A DNA stretch of 64,000 nt from Synergistales bacterium (GCA_018433595.1 JAHDQY010000009.1:186001-250000); one strand, 5' to 3'; positions 35,335 through 44,750 are shown, numbered from the stretch's first letter. A program made the numbers and translations. Notes: generated from the sequence alone by a model not told the origin.

Positions 35335-36150
35335 ATGCCTCGCCCGGAAGTTCTGAACTGGATCCGTCAACAGTTCTTCCCTCATGTCTGGTGTCCCGGT
35401 TGCGGACACGGTATCATCATGCATGCCATGATTCGGGCTCTCGTCGCCGAGGGTAAAGATCCCACGCAGACCGTCCTTGCTTCGGGTATCGGCTGTTCGA
35501 GCCGCATGCCGGGCTACGTCAACACCTGCACGGTGCACACGACCCACGGCCGGTCCCTGGCTTTTGCCACCGGTATCAAACTTGCCAAGCCCGAGCTGAC
35601 CGTCCTTGACGTCATGGGTGACGGCGACTGTTCCGCCATTGGCGGCAATCACTTCATCCATGCCTGCCGCCGCAACATCGACATTACAGCCATCATCATG
35701 AATAACAATATCTACGGCATGACTGGTGGCCAAGCCTCTCCGACGACCCCTCAGGGCTCTTATGCCACGACGGCACCTTATGGTGCCATTGATCCGACCT
35801 TTGATCTCTGCAAGCTTGCCGAGGGCGCTGGTGCTTCCTTTATCGCCCGTGGGACGATCGCCAACCCCGTACAGTGTGAGCAGCTTATCCGCAAGGGCAT
35901 TCAGAACAAGGGATTCTCCGTTATCGAGATACTCTCCAGCTGCCATACCCAGTACGGCCGCAAGAACAAGCGTCGTCGTCCCATTGACAACATTAACTTC
36001 TTCAAGGAAAATGTCGTTCCTCTGGCCAAGGCAAAAACCATGTCCCCCGAGGAACTGGAGGGCAAGGTCGTGACCGGAGAATTTGTTAATCGTCAATCTC
36101 CGGAGTATACCGAACAGTATCAGAAGCTGATCGAACGGGTTAGGGGGTAA
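35335..36150 (+). CDS. korB: 2-oxoacid:ferredoxin oxidoreductase, beta (thiamine pyrophosphate) subunit
   Basis: 271 residues. WCPGCGHG and GIGCSS supply cluster and thiamine contacts, and GDGDCSAIGGNHFIHA ... NNNIYGMTGGQ is the Mg-thiamine pyrophosphate site; a further Cys follows (SSCHTQYGR). It catalyses decarboxylation and acyl transfer to CoA. ATG 35335 sits 6 nt after AAGGAGGTGG; the frame upstream to 35242 is inside korA. Confidence 0.92.
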   Translation: MPRPEVLNWIRQQFFPHVWCPGCGHGIIMHAMIRALVAEGKDPTQTVLASGIGCSSRMPGYVNTCTVHTTHGRSLAFATGIKLAKPELTVLDVMGDGDCSAIGGNHFIHACRRNIDITAIIMNNNIYGMTGGQASPTTPQGSYATTAPYGAIDPTFDLCKLAEGAGASFIARGTIANPVQCEQLIRKGIQNKGFSVIEILSSCHTQYGRKNKRRRPIDNINFFKENVVPLAKAKTMSPEELEGKVVTGEFVNRQSPEYTEQYQKLIERVRG

Positions 36151-36155
36151 CGAGC

Positions 36156-36704
36156 ATGAGCGATCGCTACGAGATCCGTTTTGCCGGTTCAGGTGGTCAG
36201 GGCGTTATCCTGGCTTCCGTGATCGTCGGTGAAGCGGCTGCTCTCTTTGAAGAGGGTTGGAATTCCGTCCAGAGCCAGTCTTACGGCCCTGAGGCCCGAG
36301 GTGGCTCCTGTAAGGCTGAAGTGGTCATCTCCCGAGGCGAGATCGACTACCCCAAAGCCGTTTCACCCGATCTTCAGGTCATCCTGACCCAGAAGGCCTG
36401 CGATGAATATGCTGCTAACACAAAGCCTGGCGGAATCGTCGTCCTTGATGACTTTTTCGTTACGGAGCTTCCGAAAGTTGATGCCGAGATCATCCATTTG
36501 CCCATCGTCCGGACAGCTAAGGAGAAGCTTGGCCGCGAGCTCGTCACCAACATGGTCGCTCTCGGTGTTGCGGCAAGAGTCCTTGAGAAAAAAGGTTTCC
36601 TGAAGCCTCAGGCCGTCAAACAAGCGGTTCTTGGCCGGGTTCCCAAGGGGACGGAGGAGCTGAACGCCAAAGCCTTCGATGAAGGCTATACCATGGCCGA
36701 ATAG
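36156..36704 (+). CDS. korC: 2-oxoacid:ferredoxin oxidoreductase, gamma subunit
   Basis: 182 residues with GSGGQGVILASVIVGEAA at the N-terminus and the SYGPEARGGSCKAEVVIS block that defines the gamma domain. It completes a D-A-B-C operon and starts 5 nt after korB. No clear terminator follows. Confidence 0.92.
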   Translation: MSDRYEIRFAGSGGQGVILASVIVGEAAALFEEGWNSVQSQSYGPEARGGSCKAEVVISRGEIDYPKAVSPDLQVILTQKACDEYAANTKPGGIVVLDDFFVTELPKVDAEIIHLPIVRTAKEKLGRELVTNMVALGVAARVLEKKGFLKPQAVKQAVLGRVPKGTEELNAKAFDEGYTMAE

Positions 36705-36826
36705 ACGCTCCCTTTTTAAATGAACCATTCTGCGTTGCCATTTCACGCGCAATGTGATAGCCTTATCAAATAGAAACAGAGCACGTCATGTCACGATTTT
36801 ACGAACGATTGAGGAGGGGTTTTTAA

Positions 36827-38104
36827 ATGTCCGTGGAAAAACGCACCTCGACTAACGTTCTCCTCGACACGGCACTGAAAAACTTTTACGCCGCCGCTGC
36901 CGAAATGGGCCTTGATGACGGCCTTGTCGAGATTCTGAGCCGTTCGGAGCGCAAGGTCTGCGTTTCCGTTCCTGTTGAGCTCGATGACGGCACAATCCGT
37001 GTCTGTGACGGATATCGCGTCGCTCATTCGACGGCTCTCGGTCCCGCCAAGGGCGGCGTTCGCTTCCATCCCGACGTCTGTCTCGACGAGTGCGAAGCTT
37101 TGGCTTTCATGATGACCTGGAAGTGTTCCCTTGCCGGCATCCCCTACGGTGGAGGCAAGGGTGGAGTTGCCTGCGATCCGCTGGAGCTTTCCCCGAAGGA
37201 GAAGGAACGCATTGCGCGTACCTTCGCCGCTCGTATCGAGCCCTTCGTAGGTTCCTGGACTGACGTTCCTGCCCCCGACGTTGGGACCGGCGGTCCGGAG
37301 ATGGTCTGGTTCATGGACACCATCAGCAAAATGCGCGGCCGTCTTGATCCGGCTATTTTCACCGGAAAGCCGATCTCCCTCTGGGGATCGAAGGGGCGTA
37401 CCGCTGCCACGGGTCTCGGCGTTGCGACCTGTGCCATGGAGTTTCTCAAGGCTATCGGCAAGCCCGTTCAGGGTGCGACCGCAGCTGTCCAGGGGTTTGG
37501 AAACGTCGGATCTCATGCAGCCAGAGTACTTACGGAGGCAGGGGCTAAGGTCGTCGGCATCAGCGATATCACCGGTACCTACTTCTGCAAGGATGGCCTC
37601 GACATCGCCAAAGCCATGGCCCATTCGGCCGCTCACCCCAAAAAGCTTCTTGAGGGCTTCGAGCAGCCCGGTCTCGAGAAACGTCCCTTGGAAGACGTTC
37701 TCTTCCTTGACGTCGATGTCTTCCTTCCCTGCGCCCTTGAAGGCGCTGTCAACGCCAAGAATGCCGATAAGGTGAAAGCCAAATATATTGTCGAAGGTGC
37801 CAACGGTCCTATTACGCCCGAGGCCGATGCGATTCTCGATGGGAAGGGCGTTCTTATCGTTCCCGACTTCCTTGCCAACAGCGGCGGCGTTATCGGCTCC
37901 TACTTCGAGTGGTGCCAGAACCTGGCCGGTTTCTTCTGGACAGAAGCGGAGTATAACGAGAGACTGCTTCGGATCATGCGCGACAACTTCCATCGCGTGT
38001 GGGAGTACTCAAAAGAAAAGAACATCAAGATGCGCCGTGCCGCTTTCATGGTTTCCATCAAGCGAGTGGCCGATGCCGTCAGGATGCGCGGAGTCTTTCT
38101 CTAG
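36827..38104 (+). CDS. gdhA: Glutamate dehydrogenase (Glu/Leu/Phe/Val dehydrogenase family)
   Basis: Oxidatively deaminates glutamate to 2-oxoglutarate and ammonia (or the reverse). The 425 residues have catalytic Lys111 in YGGGKGGV, catalytic Asp151 in PAPDVGT, and the Rossmann motif VQGFGNVGSHAARVL. The acidic residue ending the second strand (GISD) favours NAD (inference). ATG with GAGGAGGGG upstream. It has a perfect terminator behind it and a 122-nt upstream gap, so it is probably monocistronic. Next to the 2-oxoacid oxidoreductase it would supply that enzyme's substrate. Confidence 0.95.
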   Translation: MSVEKRTSTNVLLDTALKNFYAAAAEMGLDDGLVEILSRSERKVCVSVPVELDDGTIRVCDGYRVAHSTALGPAKGGVRFHPDVCLDECEALAFMMTWKCSLAGIPYGGGKGGVACDPLELSPKEKERIARTFAARIEPFVGSWTDVPAPDVGTGGPEMVWFMDTISKMRGRLDPAIFTGKPISLWGSKGRTAATGLGVATCAMEFLKAIGKPVQGATAAVQGFGNVGSHAARVLTEAGAKVVGISDITGTYFCKDGLDIAKAMAHSAAHPKKLLEGFEQPGLEKRPLEDVLFLDVDVFLPCALEGAVNAKNADKVKAKYIVEGANGPITPEADAILDGKGVLIVPDFLANSGGVIGSYFEWCQNLAGFFWTEAEYNERLLRIMRDNFHRVWEYSKEKNIKMRRAAFMVSIKRVADAVRMRGVFL

Positions 38105-38125
38105 CACCGAGGTCTTTTTTCGAGT

Positions 38126-38162
38126 GAAAGGAGGGGCTGTGATTGCCCCTCCTTTCTTTATT
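38126..38162 (+). terminator. Terminator of gdhA
   Basis: Twelve-base perfect stem (38126-38137 with 38145-38156), seven-base loop, then TTTATT. Confidence 0.88.
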
Positions 38163-38186
38163 CCAGAGGGTCTTTCCTGAAAGCGG

Positions 38187-39566
38187 GTGGCGAGCATCGT
38201 CTGCCAAGGTGAAACAGCCGTGCTCCGGGCGCGGGGCATCAACAGCGAGGGGGATGGAATCTGTGACCTCAGGGATGGCCCGGTCATCTTCGTCCCCATG
38301 CTTCTTGCCGGAGAGGAAGCGTTGGTCCGCCTCGTTAAAATCAAACATTCTTACGGGATCGGTAAGATTTTGGAACTGCGACGGAGCGCCACAGAGAGGA
38401 CGATCTCATTCTGCCGTTGGTACGGTCGCTGCGGGGGGTGCCGCCTTCAACATGCCGCTTATCCGGCACAGCTGACTATCAAGGAGAATCTTGTCGCAGA
38501 TGCCATGACCCGCTTAGGTGGTTTTGACGTGGAGAAATTACCTCTCAGTCGTTGTATCCCCTCGTCGCGACAGCATCACTACAGGAACAAGGCATCCTTT
38601 CCAGCGCAGGGTTACGGTGATAAAGTTAATCTCGGCTTTTTTAGTCGCGGCAGCCACCATCTCATCCCCATCGACAATTGCCCCCTTATCGAAGAACCCC
38701 TGGAAGAGATCTTTGTAGCTTTGCGGGAGGCTTTGCCCCGTCTATCGCTCAAGGCGTATGATGAACGAACCCATCAAGGCGATTTGAGACATGTCATCGT
38801 GAGGTGCGGAAGCACTTCCGGCAACGGAGCAGTTCTCCTGGTGCTCCGCCAAGAACCGTCGACGGCGCTCTTTGGAGAGCTCCGCGCTTTTGCCAGGAAA
38901 ATGCGCTCACGTTTTCCCGCTTTTCGTTCCTGGGCGATCAACATCCAACCCCAGAGAGGAAACGTTATTATCGGCTCTCGTACGCTACCCTTGTCGGGAG
39001 ACCTTTTCCTGGAAGAGCGGTTGGGAGATTATGTCTTTCGAATGGATCTGACGGCTTTTTTCCAGGTCAACGCTCCTCAGGCAGAGGCCTTATATCGTCA
39101 TGTAGTCAAGAGCCTTGATGTCACAAGTACTGGCCCGATTCTGGAGCTTTTCAGCGGCGTCGGTGGTCTTACGGCTCATATCGCTTCGAGCGGGCGTCGT
39201 GTTATGGCTGTTGAATCCTGGCAGCCCTCGATGCGCAACCTGGCATACAACATGAGGGCCAATGGAATGAGCAACGTTACCCTTTATGATGGCCGGGCCG
39301 AGGATTTCTTCCAAGAGAAAACTTCAGGTGATTATGACATTGTGGTGCTCGATCCCCCTAGAAGCGGCTGCGCTGCGGGCGTTCTCCAAGGCTTGACGCA
39401 GCTGAACCCAAGGCAGATTCTTTATGTTTCCTGCAATCCGTCCACCCTTGCCCGGGATCTCGCGATGCTGTGCGCTTTTGGATACCGTATCGCTTCGTTG
39501 ACTCCTTTTGATTTCTTTCCTCAGACGGCTCATGTCGAGACCGTGGCCGTGGTCGAACGAATCTGA
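38187..39566 (+). CDS. rlmD: 23S rRNA (uracil-5-)-methyltransferase, RlmD/RumA type
   Basis: 459 residues. A TRAM domain (first ~60 residues) is followed by [4Fe-4S] ligands C-x5-C-x2-C (CRWYGRCGGC) with the fourth Cys in IDNCPL, a FFQVNAPQAEALY motif, the S-adenosylmethionine site ILELFSGVGGLTAHIA, and the catalytic cysteine in YVSCNPSTLARD. It makes m5U in 23S rRNA (U1939 in E. coli); RlmCD or TrmA-like specificity is also possible. GTG start at 38187. Confidence 0.9.
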   Translation: MASIVCQGETAVLRARGINSEGDGICDLRDGPVIFVPMLLAGEEALVRLVKIKHSYGIGKILELRRSATERTISFCRWYGRCGGCRLQHAAYPAQLTIKENLVADAMTRLGGFDVEKLPLSRCIPSSRQHHYRNKASFPAQGYGDKVNLGFFSRGSHHLIPIDNCPLIEEPLEEIFVALREALPRLSLKAYDERTHQGDLRHVIVRCGSTSGNGAVLLVLRQEPSTALFGELRAFARKMRSRFPAFRSWAINIQPQRGNVIIGSRTLPLSGDLFLEERLGDYVFRMDLTAFFQVNAPQAEALYRHVVKSLDVTSTGPILELFSGVGGLTAHIASSGRRVMAVESWQPSMRNLAYNMRANGMSNVTLYDGRAEDFFQEKTSGDYDIVVLDPPRSGCAAGVLQGLTQLNPRQILYVSCNPSTLARDLAMLCAFGYRIASLTPFDFFPQTAHVETVAVVERI

Positions 39567-39590
39567 TTCGAAAAACCGCAGGGAGAAGCG

Positions 39591-39619
39591 TTGCCAAAAG
39601 GGTGGGAGGCCGTTATACT
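39591..39619 (+). promoter_or_regulatory. Promoter of tRNA-Gly
   Basis: TTGCCA (39591-39596), 17-nt spacer, TATACT (39614-39619); the tRNA starts 15 nt later. Confidence 0.75.
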
Positions 39620-39633
39620 ACTGGACATTACAA

Positions 39634-39708
39634 GCGGACATAGCTCAGTGGTAGAGCATCGGCTTCCCAAGCCGAGGGTCGCGGGTTCGAATCCCGTTGT
39701 CCGCTCCA
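39634..39708 (+). tRNA. tRNA-Gly (anticodon CCC)
   Basis: Acceptor GCGGACA pairs with TGTCCGC, the discriminator is T as usual for tRNA-Gly, the anticodon stem TCGGC/GCCGA encloses TTCCCAA (anticodon CCC), and CCA is encoded. Confidence 0.96.
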
Positions 39709-39718
39709 AAGAAAACTA

Positions 39719-39740
39719 ACGAGGGGCGTCGGCCCCTCGT
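39719..39740 (+). terminator. Hairpin after tRNA-Gly
   Basis: Perfect arms ACGAGGGG/CCCCTCGT around a six-base loop. There is no U-tract. A second hairpin (GACCTTC/GAAGGTC at 39758-39785 followed by ATTTTTG) lies just downstream and is the more likely termination point. Confidence 0.5.
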
Positions 39741-39757
39741 CGCATAGAGAGCTTCAG

Positions 39758-39791
39758 GACCTTCTGGGCTAAAGGGCGGAAGGTCATTTTT
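39758..39791 (+). terminator. Second hairpin with U-tract after tRNA-Gly
   Basis: Seven-base arms (39758-39764 with 39779-39785) and a 14-nt loop, then ATTTTTG. Confidence 0.5.
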
Positions 39792-39861
39792 GTAGCTGAA
39801 TGAACAAAATGTTCCAGTATATTCATTGTTTTGTGTTTTCTTGACTCCGCTCTTGTTAAAA

Positions 39862-39895
39862 TTGACACATTACGGGCATGCCTTTACAATGTGTC
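39862..39895 (+). promoter_or_regulatory. Promoter of the V-type ATPase operon with an overlapping inverted repeat
   Basis: Perfect TTGACA (39862-39867), 17-nt spacer, TACAAT (39885-39890). A perfect 8-bp inverted repeat, GACACATT (39864-39871) and AATGTGTC (39888-39895), overlaps both boxes with 24 nt between corresponding ends, which looks like an operator for a dimeric regulator. Confidence 0.75.
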
Positions 39896-39950
39896 GGTGG
39901 CGACTGCCATGGCAGATCGTTGCTGATCTTCCCCGGCGGAAGGAGGACTG

Positions 39951-40283
39951 ATGAGTTTGAACGTTGCAGATGAAATCCGTCTTGCTGAAGAGAAGGCCAA
40001 GCAGGTGCTTTTGACGGCGAAGGCAGAGGCCGCCAAAATCCTTGCTGAAGCGAGAGCATCGGCAGAGAGAACCATACAGGAAACCAAACAGCAGTCTCAC
40101 CGAAAGTTGATGGAAGAGACACGACGCCTTGAGGCAGAGGCAGAAGCCAAGGCAGAAGAGATGCTCGCCGAAGGGCGGAGAGAAGCAACTTCTTTTGTCG
40201 ATTCTTGCCAGGCGCAGGTGAAAACCGTTGCAGCCTGGATCGGCGATGAGGTGATGAAGCGTTATGGCAATAGCCCAGTTTGA
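39951..40283 (+). CDS. V-type ATPase peripheral-stalk coiled-coil subunit (G/H type)
   Basis: 110 residues, almost wholly an Ala/Glu/Lys-rich helix (repeated AEAKA..A.E.), the pattern of the subunit that pairs with E in the peripheral stalk (NtpF/AhaH). It is the first gene of the operon, with a GGAAGGAGG site, and overlaps ntpI by 20 nt. The identity rests on composition and position. Confidence 0.75.
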   Translation: MSLNVADEIRLAEEKAKQVLLTAKAEAAKILAEARASAERTIQETKQQSHRKLMEETRRLEAEAEAKAEEMLAEGRREATSFVDSCQAQVKTVAAWIGDEVMKRYGNSPV

Positions 40284-42264
40284 AAAACTGCATCTCATTG
40301 TTCATAACTCCAAGGTAGAAGACCTGATTGCCGACATACAGAGTATGGGTTTTTGTGAGCAAATTGAAGAGGAAGGATCGAGCGCTTCAACAATAGCTGG
40401 CACTGCACAGAGTGAGGTGCCTCTTGATCAGCTTCAAGGTGACATCCGTTATCTCCTGAGAGTTCTTGAGCCTTATTTCAAAGAGAAGAAAGGGTTAGAA
40501 AGACTCCTTTCTCCGAAGCCGAGCTGTACTTTGGGCTATTTGGAATCACTTCTTGCTGTTGATGAGGCTTATGCCCTTGTATCCGAAGTGAAGGACTTTG
40601 AGCGAAAGTTGGCAGATATCAAATCAAAAGAAACATCAACGAGAGCTTCTCTCGACGTCATTGAAAAACTTTCAGAAATGCCCTACCCGCTCTCGTTTTT
40701 TACAACGGGCACAAATCATGTATGCGGTATTGTCGGAAACATAACGACTTCTCAGGGCCAAAACTTTAAGGATGCACTGGAAGGGATAGAATCAGATCAA
40801 AAAGAAATCTTCTTCAATGTGTCTCCTGAAAATGACAAAGAAACTCTTGTCGCTGTTATTTTTTCCAGAAAAATCGAAAAAGAAATATTAGAAATATGTT
40901 CTCGATATGGATTTTCTAAAGTAGATCTTGACAAAGCTCTTAACTCTGAGGTTTCTTTAGAAAAAGAAAAACTTCATAGTCAGTTGGAATGCTTATCAAG
41001 AGAAGCTTTAGCTATCGGTGAGCAACTTTCACGGATTTCTCAGGACTGGGTTGAACGACTACGGTTATTTTCGGATTATGTGTCGATCCTTATCGATAGG
41101 CATGGCGCTCTTGATAAAGGGACAAAGACAAGCAAAGTTGTTTTCCTTAAGTTTTGGGTGCCATCATCACGTATTGATACAATAAAAGAAAGGCTAGCCC
41201 TCTACAATAAATATATTGATTATTCCTTCTCTGCGCCGGAGGAAGGAGATCGTCCTCCTGTCCTTTTGTCTAATGCGGGTTTTTTTGAAGTACATGAACC
41301 CTTGACAAATCTTTATGGATCTCCTGCCTATGGTTCAATAGACCCTACAGCCTTGATGGCTCCTTTCTTTTTTCTTTTCTTTGGTATGTGCCTTGGTGAC
41401 GGCGGGTATGGTTTGCTGCTGGCTTTTATTTTCTTTGGTGCGATTAAAAAATATGGCATGGTCGGAGAATCTCGTAAGTTTTTTGCCATTTTAGGCCTTG
41501 GAGGAATAGCTGCCATTTTGGTCGGCGTTGTCACGGGATCTTGGATTGGAGACATGATTGATCTTTTCCCTTTCTTCCATTTCCTGGCCCCAATCAAGAA
41601 TGCTCCTGCCTTCCTTGATCCTCTAAGTGACCCGATCACATTTCTGATTATCTCCCTGGCTCTTGGTGTAGTCCAAATCCTTTTCGGCCTTTCTGCCTCA
41701 ATGATTCATAATTTAAAGAAAGGCGATAAAATGGCTGCTTTTGCAGATCAGGGCGGATGGATTGTTCTGCTTGTCGGCCTCCTTCTCTGCGGAGGAGGCG
41801 CCAGTGGCATCATCGGCTCGGGGCCGATGATGCTGGGCAAGTTTCTCTCATGGACCGGCGTCATTGTTCTGGTAACCACACAGGGAAGGCATAAGCCGAC
41901 GCTGATCGGCAAGGCAATTTCCGGGGTTCTCAGCCTCTATAATGTCACATCCTACCTGGGTGATGTCCTTAGTTACAGCAGACTCCTCGCTTTAGGGCTT
42001 GCTTCTTCCGCTGTGGCCATGATCATTAATATGCTTGCCGACCTTCTGGGGGCCATTCCTTATGTGGGCTGGCTTTTTGGCGCGCTCATTTTTTTAGGAG
42101 GCCATCTTTTCAACGTTGCGATCGGAGTCCTTGGCGCTTTCGTTCACTCATTGCGCCTGCAATATGTGGAGTTTTTCAGCAAGTTTTATGTTTCCGGCGG
42201 TCGCGGCTTCGACCCTCTTCGGCACAAAACACGGCATGTCACTATTTGTGAAGGGGCCGAATGA
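40264..42264 (+). CDS. ntpI: V-type ATP synthase subunit I (a-subunit)
   Basis: 666 residues: a cytoplasmic N-terminal half (~350 residues) with two coiled-coil stretches, then a membrane half with seven or eight helices beginning at PTALMAPFFFLFFGMCLGDGGYG and including YNVTSYLGDVLSYSRLLALGLASSAVA, which holds the essential arginine facing the proteolipid ring. It forms the ion half-channels. The 5' part is much more AT-rich than the rest (14 G+C of 60 in 40861-40920), with normal composition returning near 41,750. Confidence 0.93.
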   Translation: MAIAQFEKLHLIVHNSKVEDLIADIQSMGFCEQIEEEGSSASTIAGTAQSEVPLDQLQGDIRYLLRVLEPYFKEKKGLERLLSPKPSCTLGYLESLLAVDEAYALVSEVKDFERKLADIKSKETSTRASLDVIEKLSEMPYPLSFFTTGTNHVCGIVGNITTSQGQNFKDALEGIESDQKEIFFNVSPENDKETLVAVIFSRKIEKEILEICSRYGFSKVDLDKALNSEVSLEKEKLHSQLECLSREALAIGEQLSRISQDWVERLRLFSDYVSILIDRHGALDKGTKTSKVVFLKFWVPSSRIDTIKERLALYNKYIDYSFSAPEEGDRPPVLLSNAGFFEVHEPLTNLYGSPAYGSIDPTALMAPFFFLFFGMCLGDGGYGLLLAFIFFGAIKKYGMVGESRKFFAILGLGGIAAILVGVVTGSWIGDMIDLFPFFHFLAPIKNAPAFLDPLSDPITFLIISLALGVVQILFGLSASMIHNLKKGDKMAAFADQGGWIVLLVGLLLCGGGASGIIGSGPMMLGKFLSWTGVIVLVTTQGRHKPTLIGKAISGVLSLYNVTSYLGDVLSYSRLLALGLASSAVAMIINMLADLLGAIPYVGWLFGALIFLGGHLFNVAIGVLGAFVHSLRLQYVEFFSKFYVSGGRGFDPLRHKTRHVTICEGAE

Positions 42265-42287
42265 GCCCCTATCCTGCATGACACTAA

Positions 42288-42791
<504 letters not shown>

Positions 42792-42810
42792 CGTTTTCAG
42801 GTGAAGCTCG

Positions 42811-43392
42811 ATGTCTCTTGTTGATATCAAAAAAAAGATTGAATCCGATGCGAATAATGAAGCGCAGTCGTTGTTGGCTAAAGCGAATAGTCAGGCTGAG
42901 GCTATCGCTGATGAGGCTGCGGAAGTGGCTGCTTCAATCGAAAAGGAGCTTCAGGAACGCTTGAAAAAGGATGGCCCGGAGATTTTCCGCCGTCGTGAAG
43001 TTGTCGCGCGTCTTGACGTCAAAAAGATTGCTTTGGGGGCCAAGCAACAGCTGATCGATCAGACGTTCCAGCTGGCTCTTGACGGTCTTGTCGGCATGGA
43101 GAAGAAAAAACACCTGGCTTTCTGCGGGAAGCTTCTGGAAAAGGCCTCCAAGGCCGGTGATGGGACTGTCCTCATCGGGCGTGACGAGAAACATCTCGAT
43201 AGTTCCTGGTTGGATGCCTTTAACCAGAAGAACTCGACTCACCTTGTCCTTGATGAAGAGCGCCTTTCCATTCGGGGAGGTTTCGTCCTCCGTCGTGGTC
43301 AGGTTGACGTCAACTGCTCCTTTGAGATGCTGATCCGTTCCCTTCGCGAAGAACTCGAGAAGGACGTTGTGACACGTCTCTTTTCGAACTGA
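42811..43392 (+). CDS. ntpE: V-type ATP synthase subunit E
   Basis: 193 residues. A long N-terminal helix (to about residue 80), rich in Ala/Glu/Lys, leads to a C-terminal globular domain with the GGFVLRRGQVDVNCSFEMLI strand-turn typical of subunit E. It forms the peripheral stalk with the coiled-coil subunit encoded first in the operon. It starts 19 nt after ntpK. Confidence 0.9.
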   Translation: MSLVDIKKKIESDANNEAQSLLAKANSQAEAIADEAAEVAASIEKELQERLKKDGPEIFRRREVVARLDVKKIALGAKQQLIDQTFQLALDGLVGMEKKKHLAFCGKLLEKASKAGDGTVLIGRDEKHLDSSWLDAFNQKNSTHLVLDEERLSIRGGFVLRRGQVDVNCSFEMLIRSLREELEKDVVTRLFSN

Positions 43393-43408
43393 GCGGGGAG
43401 GTGAGGTA

Positions 43409-44419
43409 ATGGCCCAATCGGAGCGCTACGGCTACGCCGTCTCTCGGCTCCGTGCAATGGAGAGTCGTTTCGTCGAAGCACCCATATTACAGCGGATGCT
43501 AGAGAGCGAAGATCTTTCCGGGGCTTTGAAGGTTCTGGGCGAAACCAGCTATGCCCAATGGATGGCTGATGGTGGTGACGGTCGTTTCGACCAGATTGTC
43601 GAGGCGGAACTTCGCTTTGTTCTTCAGGAGACGCATCGCTTCGTTCCAGACGTAGAGCTGGTCGATCTTTATCGTATTCCCTATGATTTTCATAACGTCA
43701 AGGTTATCCTGAAGAGCGCTTTCAGGAAAGCCTCGGGGGGCTCAAGGCGATGGGAACTGCTGACGCCCCTTGGTACTGTCGATAGCGGCGATCTGATCAC
43801 TGCTATTGAGAGTGAAGACTACCGGATGTTGCCTTTCGGCCTTGGCGGTGTTGTGCCTGATTGTCTTGCCTTATGGGAGCAGAGCGGAGATCTGCTGGAG
43901 ATTGAACGCCGCATCGACGGTCAACTTTTTAAGACTCTGAGGTCTCTAGCTGCAAAAAGTTCCCATGCAGGTATTGTGAGCTGGATAGCAGCGCGAATTG
44001 ATGCGGAGAATGTGCGCAACCTGGGAAGACTCAAAAGGTTCAATTCTGATATTGCCAGAGTCACCTCTTTCCTCCATAAAGGAGGGCATATTGCGATTGA
44101 TCAGCTCCTTTCCATTTATAGCGAGCCGTTTGAGTTTTGGATCAGGGCTTTGACCTTTACTGATCTTGGGCCGACTCTCGGGATGCTTTCTTCGAAAGAC
44201 TCGGATTTAGAGGCTATCCTTGTGGATATGGAAAGGGCGCTTGATGATTATATTACCTCAGTGATTCATCGTTACCGTTATGACCCTTTCGCGCCTGAGA
44301 ATATTCTTCGCTATCTGTGGATGAAAGAGATGGAGACGAAGAATGTTCGCATTGTCCTTGTAGGAAAATCCAATGGAGCTGACCGAAACTTATTGAGGGG
44401 GTTGCTGCGCCATGTCTAG
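43409..44419 (+). CDS. ntpC: V-type ATP synthase subunit C
   Basis: 336 residues of the AC39/C family: helical, with the conserved YRIPYDFHNVKVILKSAFR segment in the first third and the C-terminal ENILRYLWMKEMETKNVRIVLVGK motif. It is the funnel that joins the central shaft to the K ring. It overlaps the subunit F gene by 8 nt. Confidence 0.93.
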   Translation: MAQSERYGYAVSRLRAMESRFVEAPILQRMLESEDLSGALKVLGETSYAQWMADGGDGRFDQIVEAELRFVLQETHRFVPDVELVDLYRIPYDFHNVKVILKSAFRKASGGSRRWELLTPLGTVDSGDLITAIESEDYRMLPFGLGGVVPDCLALWEQSGDLLEIERRIDGQLFKTLRSLAAKSSHAGIVSWIAARIDAENVRNLGRLKRFNSDIARVTSFLHKGGHIAIDQLLSIYSEPFEFWIRALTFTDLGPTLGMLSSKDSDLEAILVDMERALDDYITSVIHRYRYDPFAPENILRYLWMKEMETKNVRIVLVGKSNGADRNLLRGLLRHV

Positions 44420-44750
44420 GGAAGGAGACCTCAAGCTGGCCGTTGTCGGTGATTATGAGAGCGCCCTCCCTTTCCAGTCCGTAGGTGTAGAACCTCATTT
44501 TATCGAGGCGGAGAGCATGGTTGACTTGCCTTCTCTGTTGGTCGGCCTCTCTCACTCCGGCTACGCTGTCGTTTTTCTCGTTGAAGACCTGTACCGAACT
44601 CATCAATCCTTGGTCGAGGAACTTAACGAGCAGAATGCGGTGGCCATTATTCCCATCCCCGGCCTTAGAGGATCAAAGGGAATAGGCGTCGAGTCGATCA
44701 AAAACAACGTGGAACGCGCTGTCGGTATGGACATCTTTTCCGTTCAGTGA
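44412..44750 (+). CDS. ntpG: V-type ATP synthase subunit F
   Basis: 112 residues with the CheY-like fold of subunit F: LAVVGDYESALPFQSVGVEP at the start and the AIIPIPGLRGSKGIGVESI block near the end. It binds subunit D in the central rotor shaft. In the Enterococcus naming this is NtpG; elsewhere it is AtpF. Confidence 0.9.
   Translation: MSREGDLKLAVVGDYESALPFQSVGVEPHFIEAESMVDLPSLLVGLSHSGYAVVFLVEDLYRTHQSLVEELNEQNAVAIIPIPGLRGSKGIGVESIKNNVERAVGMDIFSVQ

Noticed and set aside
36705-36826. Promoter or operator upstream of gdhA
   Set aside because: TTGCCA is present but the matching -10 position reads TAGCCT; no convincing promoter could be fixed, although one must exist nearby.
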